A DNA stretch of 64,000 nt from Todiramphus chloris collaris (taxonomy: Eukaryota > Chordata > Aves > Coraciiformes > Alcedinidae): contig JANVCC010000125.1 in assembly GCA_025345505.1 (NCBI GenBank), positions 3,951,441 to 4,015,440 of the forward strand, written 5' to 3'. This document shows positions 12,861-24,975 of this stretch, piece by piece. The notes under the pieces are model-generated. The model saw only the letters and a program-made list of their open reading frames with translations. It did no database searches and was not told where the DNA came from. Each line of letters starts with the position of its first letter. Positions within the stretch are counted from its first letter, which is position 1. Made by a program: the position numbers and the translations under genes.

Positions 12861-13776
12861 TGGCTGGACATCAGGTGCCCAGCAAGCTGCTCTATCACTC
12901 CCCTGCTCAGCTGGACAGGAGAGGAAAATACAACAAAAGGTTCACGGGTCAAGATAAGGACGCAAATCACTCACCAGTTATGGTCACAGCAAATCAGACT
13001 CAACTTGGGAAAGTGTAATTTATTGCTAATCAAAAGTCAGAGTAAAGAGAAATAATAATAATAATAAAAAAAAGTCTTAGAACATCTTCCTCCTACCCCT
13101 CCTTTCTTCCTGGGATCAATTTTACTCCCAATTTTTTCTACATCCAAGCAGCGTGGAGGGGCAGGGAGTGGTGGCTGCAGGCAGTTCCTCACATGTTCTC
13201 TGCTGCTCCTTCCTCCTCACATTCTTTCCTTGCTCCAGGGTGGGATCCCAGCCACAAAAGGCAGTCCTCCCTGCACTTCACCAATGGGGTCCTTTCCCAG
13301 GGGCTGCAGTTCTTCACAAACTGCTCCAGCGTGGGTCCTTCCCACAGGGTGCAGTTCTTCAGGATCAGAGTGCCCTGGGGTTATATGTCCTGCCAGCAAA
13401 CCTGCTGCACCATGGCCCTCCCCTCTCCACAGGTCCTACCAGGAGCCTGCTCCAGTGCAGGCTTTCCATGGGGTCACAGCTTGCTTTGGGTACATCCACT
13501 TGCTCTGGTGTGGGGTTCTCCACAGGATGCAGGTAGATATCTGGTCCAGCATTAAACTCCATGGGCTGCAGTATGACAACCTGCTTCACCATGGTCTTCA
13601 TGGGAATCTCTGCTCCTGCCCTATCTTCTTCAGGGACCTTGCCATCTGCAGAGTTTCTCTCACATTCTCACTCCTCTCTCCTGGTTGCATGGAGACAGCT
13701 TTCAGCATCTTCTCACAGAAACTACCCCTGCAGGACCCCCCCTCCTACCAAAACTTTGCCATGTAAACAAACTACA
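12861..13776 (-). mobile_element. solo LTR of an avian endogenous retrovirus family (copy A)
   Basis: Read on the minus strand it starts TGTAGTTTGTTTACATGGC and ends GTCCAGCCA, the TG...CA ends of an LTR. It contains CAATAAATTACAC (reverse complement of 13016-13027) as a likely polyadenylation signal. Its middle has degenerate 35-45 bp sub-repeats built on 'CTGCTCCAGCGTGGG' and 'GGGTGCAGTTCTTCA' (seen on the plus strand, about 13250-13620). The first part (TTCTGTGAGAAGATGCTGAA region) corresponds to the start of the copy at 36657, with a central deletion. No internal retroviral genes adjoin it and no target-site duplication is apparent, so it is a solo LTR. Overlapping open frames in it are not genes. 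Confidence 0.78.
13052..13076. repeat. (AAT)n microsatellite with A-run
   Basis: Five AAT units then an A-run follow GAGA, inside the LTR copy A. Confidence 0.8.
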
Positions 13777-14387
13777 TTGAGACAGTCACCTTGCTGCAGT
13801 CCTGGAAACACAGGTACTGGCTTTGCCTTGGGTTTTGTTTTCTGTTATTGTTGTTCATGTGCTCATTTCATTTACTGCACCAATAATCTGTTTCCTTCAT
13901 GAGAAGAATAGTTGCAATTAGCAGCGCTGAAAATGATGTCCCATCATGAGACGACTGCATGTGCACAGTACAATATAGTCCTTGCCTGATGAGAGGGGGA
14001 AGAGAAGGGACTTCATCATAGCTAAGCTTTGCTGCCTTCTCCTTACTGTTAACCTCTCCTATTCTGTTACCTCAACCTGCCTCCAAGTAAAACTTGAAGG
14101 GAATATGTCCACTAGTAAATAAAAGAGAGTGGGGAAACAAACCACAGTTTGTTGTTTGCTGGCTGCCTAGCTCTATATGGCCAAGACAAACTCAGGAGCT
14201 GTTCTGGGAATAGTTTATCCCAGAAACTGCTTCCTCTAGGCAAGAAACTGAGACCACACAGAGTTTAATCCACACACACACCACCATCTCATGCCTGTCT
14301 GCTACATGGAGGTGGCACCTTCACCCCTGGGATACCCCTAGCACTTTGAAATAACAACAAACAAACAAAAAAAACCTGAATCACTTA

Positions 14388-14715
14388 ACCATTTGTGTCA
14401 GAAGAGACCTTTGACATCACCTAGTTCAGACATTAATGCAGCACCCCCAAGTCCACCATTAAGCAATATCACCAAGCAGCACGTCTACGTATCATTTAAA
14501 TACTTCCAGGGTTGGCAACTCCATCCCTTCTCTGAGCACCCTCTTCTGATGCTTGACAACCCTTCTGATAAAGAAAGCATTCCTGACATCCAACCTGAAC
14601 CTCCCCGGCACAACTTGAGGGTGTTTCCTCTTGTCCTATCACTTGTTACTTGGGAGAAAAGCCCAACCCCACCTGGCTCCAGCCTCCTTTCAAGGAGTTG
14701 CAGAGAGCAGATGAG
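14388..14715 (-). mobile_element. CR1 LINE fragment
   Basis: Pieces in minus-strand order from the 3' end: AGAAGAGACCTTTGACATCA, AAGTCCACCATTAAGC, CTTCCAGGGTTGGCAACTCC, CCTCTTGTCCTATCACTTGT, CACCTGGCTCCAGCCTCCTT. The extreme 3' tail is lost or diverged. A 207-codon plus-strand open frame crosses it and is not a gene. Confidence 0.85.
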
Positions 14716-17700
14716 GACTTTAGGAATCCATACAAGCCTTACACGTGATTTTTGCAACCATGATTCCAGTGCAGAGCCAGAGTGCACTCATAATTGCACT
14801 GAAACGTGGAAAGCAATCTCTAGTTCATCACACCTTTGTCTATGGGAGACACTCAGGATGAGGACTGGCCAGGGGAAGGATGTGGTGTCAGTGCTTGGAG
14901 CAAAATATAACCTGGGAGCTCATGGTCTGCTTCCCCCCATACTCCTCAGGAGGAAGAAAAAGCTGCTGGTGCACATGAGCATCCCTTGGAGTCCGAGGTG
15001 CTGTGACAGCCACTAACTCCAACCACCACTGACAGCAGTTGTGGAAGGGAAAGGAGATACCTGAGCAAGCTGGCAAGTGGGAATGCCTTTCAGTTCCTCT
15101 TCAACACAAGCCAATTGCAAAGCCCGAGCAGGCTTATAAGGTCTTGTCTCTAGTGATCTGGATGTAATTAATGTCCAAAGGGAATAGCCAGAGGTACAGG
15201 ACAACAGGCATGATGAAGGTATCTACAGGAACATCCTTTTGCTTAATGTTAATGAGAACTGCCCATGTCCCCCATGTTAATCTTCCTTACTTATTAATTA
15301 TTTCACACTAATTTGAAGCTCCTAATGGCTTTTCTGCAGCCAGGTGAAGTCAATTGCCTCCCTGAACTCAATTTTGTAGCAAACCCAAAAATAACTCCAA
15401 AGTTGCAGCAAAGAGGAGGCAATAATTACAGTAACTCCAATAAAAAGGGAGAAGGGGGAAAACAAGACAAGCACTCAATCTTTCTACTTATGGTACTTAA
15501 CGTGGCTGTAGTAAAGCAGCTCGACAGCTCAGAATTTTAATGCATTTATCCCCAGTGCACCAGCAAGAGCTGTGTCTGTAAAAGATGGTCACGGATTTCC
15601 TGTGTTTGCATCCTCACTCTTGGAAAGCTTTAACTGAAGCTGTAGCGTCATCCTTTGCTGAAGAAGCTTACAGCAGGAAGTTGCTTGGCACCCGAACTCC
15701 TCTTTCGTACCATGAAACTCCTGCAAGGGGTAAAGTGCAGGGAAGGAGCAACCCTGCTCACTAGGATTTCAAGTCATTCACCCCTGGACTTCAGCCTACC
15801 TCTGCCAAGAAGATCAAGCACAACTACACTCAGCCCCATGCCTTAACATCTTCACAACCAGCCGAGTGGTTAACTCTCACCCATCAAGCATCCTGTTCCT
15901 ATCCCAGGACCAGGGGAGCCATTGCAAGGACTCAATTCCCTCCTTGAAGACTTTTCATAGCGTTGACCTAAAGACATAACTCTCTGTTGAGGACTATGAT
16001 CCAGAGCAAGAGCCACGTGCTTCTGGCACTGGGAAGTGAACTCAAGGAGAGCAACAGATTGATTTCTGGCTGCTGGCCCACAAGGAAGAGATGTGCTCTG
16101 GAGCAAAATGCTGAATTCATGTCTTTATTTTAGCTTTTCCACAACTGCCATAAAAATGAAGGAGTGGAAGAAGACAAAGGAGGGGGAAAGAAGCAGATTG
16201 TCATGGGAAAAAGAAAATGCTACAGAAAGCAGATAAGCAAGAACTGGTGGATGCACAAGAACCTACACCCACCCCAGGCAAGTCCTCTAGCCACCAGTAC
16301 TCAACAGCTTCCCAGGCTGCTCTTCCCTGTTGACTCCCCAGTGTCTGATCTCATGCTTCACACCAGCCTTCAGTCTCTTCCACAGAGAGAACACTTGTTT
16401 TGGTCTTCTGCTGCCTTTCCATTTCATATGAGCCTCATCTATCCTCATGATCTGCTCTTCTGTTGAAACCGGTCAAAAAAGCTTCGACGAATATTAGCAT
16501 AGAAAAGATTGGCCAAGAGCACTTTTGGCCAAGGCTCCTTTCTTCAAGGAAAAGGGCTTAAAATAGAAAGGGAAATGGAAGGGAATGAAAGAAGCAACAT
16601 CACGTCTAATGCTGCAGAGTCACTCCTGCTATGCAAGCTTAGGAGGGTTTTATTTCCTCCTGTTGAGGTTTCAGTGAAGTGAGTGAGAAAGGGAAATGTA
16701 AGCAAAGAGATCACACATCAGGCAACTCACTCTTCATCATCATTAGAAAACGTGATGCCATTTCATGCAGCAATGGTCTGAAGCTCTTTGCTGTGGATTT
16801 ATGTGCTGATTTGTACAAAAGACCTGGGTCTCCTTGACATGGCCACAGAATGAGGGCACCAAGGGGATGACACATTTAATAAATGGGATGAAGCTGGTGC
16901 TGGCATCAACCCCCATTCTCATGCAGTGGGGTCAGGGTATTCAAGAACTCAATTACTTAAGGGTTAACTCTGGGTCTCCATTTGCATTAACACTTACAAA
17001 CTCCTGGTTTTGTTTTGGTGGGGTTTTTTTATCTTGCCTTTCTCTTTGGCCAAGTTCTCCTGAACATACAAGATAAAGTTTTAGAAATTAAGCTTCACCT
17101 GAAGGCATCTCAGCTGGAAGAGCCTACTTCATACAGCCCATCTGAAAGGGAGTTGTATTTCTACAGCAAGGTAGAGTCTCCTCCTCTCTCTCCAAGGAAA
17201 AACCAAGCAGCCAGGTCTCTCACCCTACAGCCTTGCCCTGGAGAAGTACCTTACTCACTCCACTGGATATGCTACTAGAAAAAAATACAGAGAAAATGAG
17301 AGGAAAAAAACACCACATCTACTTGAACAGAAATGATTTTTTTTTTTTTTTCTCTGAAAGCCCTACTGCAGCTCTAGCAAGTCAGAGGAGGCAGAGATTT
17401 TAGAGTTTCTAAGCCAAGCTGAGTGCATGGCCCAAATTCAATGAGTGCAGAAGCCCAAGGAGGTAAAGCAGGCAGGGAGAATCATTTCAGGTTGGTAAGG
17501 ATCCCAACTAGGCATGCATTTTCCCCCCCTCCCCATGCTCTCTGAAGCAGAGCTCCAATACATTAACCTTTGTAAAGCCTCTGAGATATGTGCTTTAGTT
17601 AACATGCCCCCAGAGAAGAAACTGCACTGCATAGTGTCTCCAACACAAGTTGTTCCTGGTAGAGCCAGTAAATTTTAACTGGAGCTCAGCACATCTTTCT

Positions 17701-18833
17701 TGAAGGATCTTATGAAAAAAAAAAAAGCTATAAATATATATGATACATATCTCTGAAAGGAATAATAAATATAGACTATGAAAGCCTAAGAAGCTAAGGA
17801 GAGAGGCTACTCAGACAAAAGGTTTCCATGTAGATGGGGTCTAGGGGAGTGGGACCGAAGCTTTGCAGCTTGGCAAGCGTCTGTGCCCTAATGGCTCAGG
17901 AGGCTTCACAAGGGACAGCCCAGGCATGGAGAAGCATCCCTGAACAGGGATCAAGGGAAGGTAAAGGAAAGGGTGAGCATTAATCTGCAGTGGAAGGCAA
18001 CCTCAGAAATTAAAGACCACACAGAACTAAGAAACTACCTCCCACTCCCTAGATGAGGAAAGGGGTTGCATGCAGACTGTACACTCCCATTTTAAGTCAG
18101 CCAAAAAAGAAGGTTTTTTTTTTTTCCTAAGACACTTGAATGAAGCATTATGCCCTGGGGTGCTCTGCCTTATCCCCATCCTCCTTGTATCTGCCCTGAG
18201 GGAAACCACCCCCTGCAACTCCAAACACAGCATTAAGCCCTCAGCCAGCAAAATGCAGATCTGTGTCCCCCCCACCAAGCAGTTCACAGAGAAAACATCT
18301 GAGTCTTGATTGGAGTATAAGAAAGAAAACTATCAGATCTGTTTTGCATTATTTCTAGTCAAGATGTTTCTTACTCTTTTGTTTCTGTCTTTAGCACACA
18401 AAGCAATAAGGAAGTGCTGGAGAAGAAAGAGGTGGGACACTCTAGGTGCACAGACAGTGCTGGTACCTTCCCAGCCCTGCAGCTCACCCAGGAGAGGGGG
18501 CAGTGCCAGCGTATCACTATCAGCATACAAAGAGGACTGCAGCCATGCCAGCAACACACTGTTCAGCTTTGCCAAGCAAACTACTTGTATTCTTCATCCC
18601 AGAGGGTCCATCTCCCCTGTTCTCATAGCAGTGGCCAACAGAAACAGCCTCCCAAACCCCACCACAGTATTAAGGCAAGCAAGAGAAGCATCCAAGCAGC
18701 CCACTATAAAAAGTTGTCTCTAGAGCCAGCCCTGAGACACATACATTTATTCTGCCCACACCAGGCTCTGACATTTGGCTAAGTGGAAAGGTAGATGCCT
18801 TGGGGAGCACCTATCATGATTTCATTTCTACTG

Positions 18834-19325
18834 GCAGCTGAACACACAGCCACTCACTCACCACTTCTCTGCCACCCCCGAGATAGGGGAAGGAGAATCA
18901 GGAGGAAAAAGGTGAAACCCCAGGGGTTAAGATCAAGACAGTTTAATGGAACAGCACAAAGACAACAGTACTAATAAGCCATATATAGAAAATAAGAAAA
19001 AGAAACTAGGAAGGCTCTACCTGTTCACTGGAGATCAACTTCCTCTGCTCTGGCCACTCACTGAAGCAAATCAAAAACCAGGTGCCCCCACCTTGGTCCA
19101 GCCCTCCCCTTATAGAGGGGCATGGCTCAGAATGGGATCAAACATCCCCCTGGCTGGCTGAGGTGTTTATCCCAGCTGTGGCCCATCTCAACTGCTTGGG
19201 CCAGCAGCTGCTGGTGCTAATTAACCCAAAGGGAACCCAGCACCACATCACCCCATGCAGCCAGGTGAAAGCACTATCAGCCCTGCCCAAATGTGCTCCA
19301 GCTCTGAAGGTCAACTTCCTGACAG
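18834..19325 (-). mobile_element. probable LTR of a second avian endogenous retrovirus family
   Basis: The left end reads CCACTCACTCACCACTTC, GGGGAAGGAGAATCAGGAG, GGGGTTAAGATCAAGACAG and TTTAATGG. In reverse this resembles the 3' part of an ERVL-type avian LTR, with an ATTAAACTGTCTTGATC polyadenylation region. The remainder (AACTTCCTCTGCTCTGGCC, CCCCTTATAGAGGGGC, CAACTGCTTGGGCCAGCAGC) fits less well, and the right boundary is a guess. No internal genes or duplicated flanks are seen. Confidence 0.6.
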
Positions 19326-22300
19326 AATGGCAAAGCTATGACTAAAAGCTTGGAAACGTTGCATGAGGAATCTTGATGAGGAGCAGAGACATCTCAGACA
19401 GCATTAAAAAAAGTTGCTGGCATAAAGCATCCCCCAGAAGATGGGATACTCACCCCACAGTAAAACAAAAGTGGTGAGATGCAATTGATGCTGTATAGAG
19501 GCTGCTTCCAGCTCATGGTGAGGGGGGAAACACCCAACAAAACTCAACAAAGCAATCCCAACCAACTTTACGACATTATTACCCCAACAGTTTAAGTTCT
19601 GATTAACAGGCCCCCTGTTTTTGCAAGCACACCAGAAATGCACCAGGTCTTTTCCTGCAGCACGTTCCAGTTTTGTGTTTTCCAGCTTTTTCTTTTCAAG
19701 CTTGTTAAGGATGCTAGAAAGACAAAGGTGGTTTGCACTATTAAACATGATATTCCCTGTATCTGCATTAAATTACATCGCTGCTAGAAAAATCTGGTCT
19801 CATCCTAATACTCCTTTTCAGGCAGCAGTGAAGAAAAAAAAAGTAAAAAATAAAAATTTACCAACTCAGCAAAAAATAATAAAAAAAAACAAAACCACAA
19901 ACCAAACAAACAAAAAACCCACAATGCCTTCTAATTTCCACAAGAAAAACAGCAGTTCTTTTTGATTTAGTAGAAGGAAATGTCAAAGACTCACAAGACT
20001 GTTACTAGGCTAAAAAGCCCATCGCTTCCCAGCGGTACCATGATGGTTAAGAGTGATCAGAAGGTCAGGTGAGCTCGGCAGCTCATGGGAAATGGGTTGG
20101 TGGGATTCTCAGTCCTGTTTCTCCTGCTCAAATCTCCATAAAACTAATAAAGCCATTTAGAGAATTCCCTTCACCAGAAACATCCACGTTGGCTGAGGTC
20201 CTCTTGTCCAGAATTAGGAGAGAACATTGATTTTCCATGATGGTTAACTGCAAGACTTCAAATTTTAAGGACAATTTAATGAAGACTAAGTGCAGAGTGG
20301 AACTGTGCAATGGATTAAGAAGCTGCTAATTCTGTCAGAGTGGAGAGTTTTGGCTTTGGTTGGACAGTTTTACAATTAAGAGGTTTTCTCCATTTTTAAG
20401 GGCAGAGAAACTTTAAAAGGTTTTGCATAATTTCGACGTGTTACCAAGACACAGATAAGTAGCCTTTAAATAAAACAAAGCACTTTGATTCTCTTTTTAT
20501 TTTTTTATTTCCCTGATAGTGGATTAGGAGAGAGTTAAAATGACAACTCATTTCTGATTGAAATAAATCAATGTACTGGAAAATACCAATTCACTTGCAA
20601 AATTTCCCTAGCAAATCCCATTGCTTCCTGATGTCCAAGGTGGAAAGTCTAATCGTGTTCCCTTCTTCATGCTCCAAAGCAGGAGCAAAAATAAGCATTG
20701 AGGTGTTGCCTGTATTTTTTAAAAGATAGCATGAGTCATTTAAAAATAAAGGCAATTTAAGATGGTTGGCAGTTTTATTTGGCTTGGTTTTTTGGTGTTT
20801 TTTACTGATGATGTGGTATGAGTATATAAACAAAACCTGACTGCAGGTAGATTTTTGTTTGCACTGCTATATTCCTAGAGCAGTCTGCAGTCCTGTGCTG
20901 CTGCAAACACAGATCCCAGCACCACCAGGATGTGAACATGCAAAGAACTGACTAGAAAAACAAAGCAGGAAGGGTTAATCTTACACTCCCTGCCCAAGCT
21001 GTTGGAAGTGCAATGTGAAAACAGCCAGCAAAAAAAAAAAAAAGATGAAGAATCCAAATATCTTGAAAATGTCGTTATTTAAAGATTTATTGGTGATATA
21101 AATGACAAAATACTGTTTTTATTTTTAAACTAGCTCTTAATCAGTCTCTCTTATTAATGCACTCAGCACTAATTGCCTTAGAAAGTATCTTTGAAAAGAT
21201 CCAGGCTATTAATGACAAAATGAAGATGATTTTTTTTTTTTTTCCTGATTAAGTCCGTGTGATTCATGGAAGTGGTATAAAAAAAAAACAGCCACATGAA
21301 GGAAAGGCAGAAACCTTTAAACATATTACCTTAACCACAGCTTTCCAGTTGAAAACATCCAGGTAAAGGGGCAGGTTTTTTTTCACTCCTTGTAAATTCT
21401 GGATCCTATAAACAAAATCCTGAACTGTAAACTCCATTACCCAAAGGACCCCCTTAAAGCATATTGGATACGTGATGTGTAATAAAAAATGAACAAGAAT
21501 GTGTGATCTCAGCAGATAATATGTATAATTCATGCAATTATTCTTACTACCACTGTTACTAGAGAGGTTCCAAGGTTGGCATGAGTCACTAATCTAACAG
21601 GAACAATGCCAGAGATGAGACTCGGTGCATCAAGAGCAGTGCCAGTCAGATGAACAGGAGGGTGGGAGGAGGAAGTGCTCTCCTCACTGCTCTGGCCACT
21701 GTCACCCAGTGAAGTCAATGAGCTTCCCTCCAGCCCCCTGGCATCTCCCAAGTCCATACAGAAGAAGAGCTGTAGGAGAGAAGAGCACGTGCATGAGAGC
21801 CCTGCAGGAAAAGGATGTGATGCTGGGCCCCGAAGATCATTTCAGGGTCAGCCACACTTGTTCCAGCATAAGGCTGAAGAAGGTCTAGTGTAGAAAGCAC
21901 CTCTTTTTCCCATTTCCTTATTCTTCATCACTTCCTTTGTTGGTCAGGACTGTATTTTTCACACCATCTCAAGGATACAGAAGGTAAACTGAACCCGAAG
22001 TAAATGCAACATTCTTGGGGAGCCCTTGCAGGGTCTTTAAGATCTGCACAAAGCATTTTTACAAACCAGGAACCCCAGAGAGATGAAGTGAAACGTAGGA
22101 TGACAGGATAACAGAAAGCACCAGAACAGAGACAAAGTGGATGCAATGGGAAACAGAGAGTAAGGAACATGAGAGCTGGCATCAATCCATGGGAAAGCCC
22201 AAGTGTTTTGTGGATGGGTAGTACTGCAAGTGCTGGAGAAGATTTCTGAGTTGAGAACAAACGTACCAACCAATGCACTCTGCTCTTCTGGAGTGCTTCA

Positions 22301-23329
22301 ATTCTCCAGCAAAAAAAGGAGCAAGGTAGCTTACTAGGAGTCCTAAAGAGAACTCAAAAAGTGCAATAGACCCTTTGCCATTTATTGGTGGTCTTTACCT
22401 ATACAATTAAATAAGAAAAACATACTGATAATTTGTGCATCTTAATTTATGCACCTTCCCATCATTTACTGAATGGAGGAAGGAAAAAGAATTTCATTTG
22501 CCTAAGATCAACCACAACAGAAAGCACCTGGCTCAAGGAAGAAATCCTAAAACCCACACAGAGGGTTCTAATCCATATCTCAAAGAGCCCATAGGCCATT
22601 CAGGGAGGAAGATGCAATACCATCTGCCCTAACTCCTGGAAGTCTCTCAGGTGTTTTTCTGTGGAACACTACAGGCAGATCTGGTCCTCAGCAGTTTATG
22701 GAGTCTGCAAGGAGTCTGCAGAGGTTGTAGGAAAGGCCATAAACCATCCTCCTTCTTGTTACACAGCTACTGCTGGAAAAACTCACTAGAAAGGAAAGAT
22801 GAGTAGAACAGCAGGGGCTCAGCTGTCTCCACCTGGGATTCACATGGAGCATATCTTGAGTTCTCTGTCCCTCTGCAAGCTACTGTTAAGCCCTCACATT
22901 GTCCATCGTTAGTAAGAAGGTCAATGTGGGCAAACATTACAGAATTCATCTCTTATTTTTCATATGCTGAGGCACACACCCACTCAACAACTGTCCTTCC
23001 TCACCTACTGAGACAGAAGAGGAGAACATCACCTTACCATTATTGGTTGATTAGAAAAAAATACTTGTTTCAAAGTCAATTTTAGGCATAATCTCATGAA
23101 CCCATCAACGCACAAGGCAACCTATAAACCACGCAGAACAACACAGATCACGACAGTGCTAAAAAATTAAAATGAAAATTAAAGAGAAGCTCATGAGAAG
23201 TTTATGTAAGGCTACAGAAGAAACGTAGTTACTCCTTCTGTAATGTGATTTGGACAACAAACTTTATACCCTTGCTTACACATTAGAAAATAAATACATA
23301 TTGCACAAGTGTTAGCATTTATTAGAGAT

Positions 23330-23545
23330 TTTTATAGAACCACTGGTTCTGGTTGGAAGAGAACTTTAAGATCATCAAGTCCAACCGTCACCTCAGAATG
23401 GCCAAGTCCACCACTAAACCAGCACCATATCTACATGGCTTATAAATCCCTCCAGGGATGGGGACTCCACCACTGCCCTGGGCAGCCTGGTCCAGTTCTT
23501 TACAATCCTTTTAGTGAATAAATTCTTCCTTGTATCCCCATCTTC
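23330..23545 (-). mobile_element. CR1 LINE 3' fragment
   Basis: It carries GGTTGGAAGAGAACTTTAAG, ATCATCAAGTCCAACCGTC, CTCCAGGGATGGGGACTCC and CCCTGGGCAGCCTGG. It stops after the TGAATAAATTCTTCCTTGTA segment, so it is a 5'-truncated copy of about 215 nt. Confidence 0.92.
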
Positions 23546-24529
23546 ACCTCCATAAAAGCAAGAATATCCCTTCCCTGTGGGTGAAACAGTGGCATGTGTA
23601 ATGCAGTGGGGCTCAGCCCAGGAGGACCGATCCATCCTTGGGTCCATCTGTGCCTTCAGCTGCAAGGCAAAAATTGGCCTTTTGCTGTTTAATTCGGCAG
23701 AACTTTGCTCGCTTTCTCATTCTCAGCATGACTCATTAAATTATCTGCAGACCAGATTTTGCTCTTCATCTAAAAAACTCTGGTATGTACTGGAACACCG
23801 ACTTTCTCCCTTTCGTCCAAAATAAAACTGAGACATGAGTTGAAGTATTTGCCTAAAAATAATAAAGATGCCCGGTGCTGTGATACCGATGAGTATGAGA
23901 AAGTGGAAGTGGCAGGCAACTGATGACGAAAGGGCTGACTTGTATTTTTTAGGCAACTGGTTTATTAGCTAAATTCTTCTGGTTTAGGTCAACAGATGCA
24001 AATGCCAAGATCAGTAATCTGGTTTCAGCGGAATGGGTTTTTCCTTCCTCCCTCTACTGTAGTTGAAGTGGGCCATGGCAAGCTTGCAGAGGGAAATGTT
24101 TTGACATTTTGGACCAAAATACTGTTTAGTCTCAAAATTTGACCACATTTAAACAACCAAAAGGGAAAAAAGAAGGGTTTTATCCCCCCCAAAATATTTC
24201 AGTTGGTGCAACTTATCTTTCTTTTTGCGTTTTCAGATAAATTCTAAACTTATTTCTCAGCCATAGGGAGGAAAAACTTAAAAAGTAAATAAAAATCAAT
24301 GAATAACTTCATCCCACTAAGTACCAGCTCCACAGCTCAAGCAGAGAGAAAAGCACGTACAAGACATAGCGAAGTGATGAAAAACAAAACACATCTTAAG
24401 AGGTTTTGGTTCCAAGTGCAAAGCTTCAGGCGATGCGCAACCTCCACAGGAGTTAATCCTTGAGATGGAAATCTCCAGGAATCCCAAAGTGGACGTTCAG
24501 TTTATGACTGGAGCAGTCATTCTGTTAGT

Positions 24530-24771
24530 AAACCCAAGAAATTTTTTCCCTGGACATTAGGGAAAATGTTTTCACTGCAAGAGCAGTCAGACACTGGAAC
24601 GGGATGCCGGGGGAGGTGGTTGAGTCACCATCCTGGAGGTGTTGAAGGGTCGTTTAGATGTGGTTTTGAGGGACATGGTTTAGGGGTGAACTTTGTAGAG
24701 TAGGGTTAATGGTTGGAAATGATGATCCCAAGGGTCTTCTCCAACCTGAGTGATTCTATGATAATACGATA
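24530..24771 (+). mobile_element. CR1 LINE 3' fragment
   Basis: The plus strand has TGGACATTAGGGAAAATG, TCAGACACTGGAACGGGATG, CCATCCTGGAGGTGTTGAAG, AGGGACATGGTTTAGGGGTG and the tail GTGATTCTATGATAATACG. About 240 nt; 5' truncated. Confidence 0.92.
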
Positions 24772-24955
24772 CTGCCGTTTTGAACTCTTCCATGTCCCTC
24801 TTCTTCTTGTAGCCTCTCTTCAAACATTCCCCCAAAGCCCTGCCATCATTTCCTGACGCTTTTTCCATGACATGACGCTGCAGCTGAGGTTGAAGAAACT
24901 TCTCCCCATGCACACTCCCTACCAAATGCTATAAAAGGTTTAAAAACCTGCTTTT

Positions 24956-24975
24956 CTGCACACACACACACACCC
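24956..24975. repeat. short (CA)n microsatellite
   Basis: About eight CA units after TTTTCTG; too short to be notable. Confidence 0.75.

Noticed and set aside
13153-13766. Several overlapping open frames of 120-180 codons
   Set aside because: They lie in the sub-repeats of an LTR. The absence of stops reflects the repeated GC-rich units, not coding.
14393-15016. 207-codon plus-strand open frame, the longest not involving the gap
   Set aside because: Its first half is the antisense of a CR1 fragment and the rest has no recognisable features.
15858-15890. GCCGAGTGGTTAA-like phrase resembling the D-arm of tRNA-Ser/Leu
   Set aside because: No B-box (GGTTCGAATCC type) follows at the right distance, and no acceptor stem can be formed.
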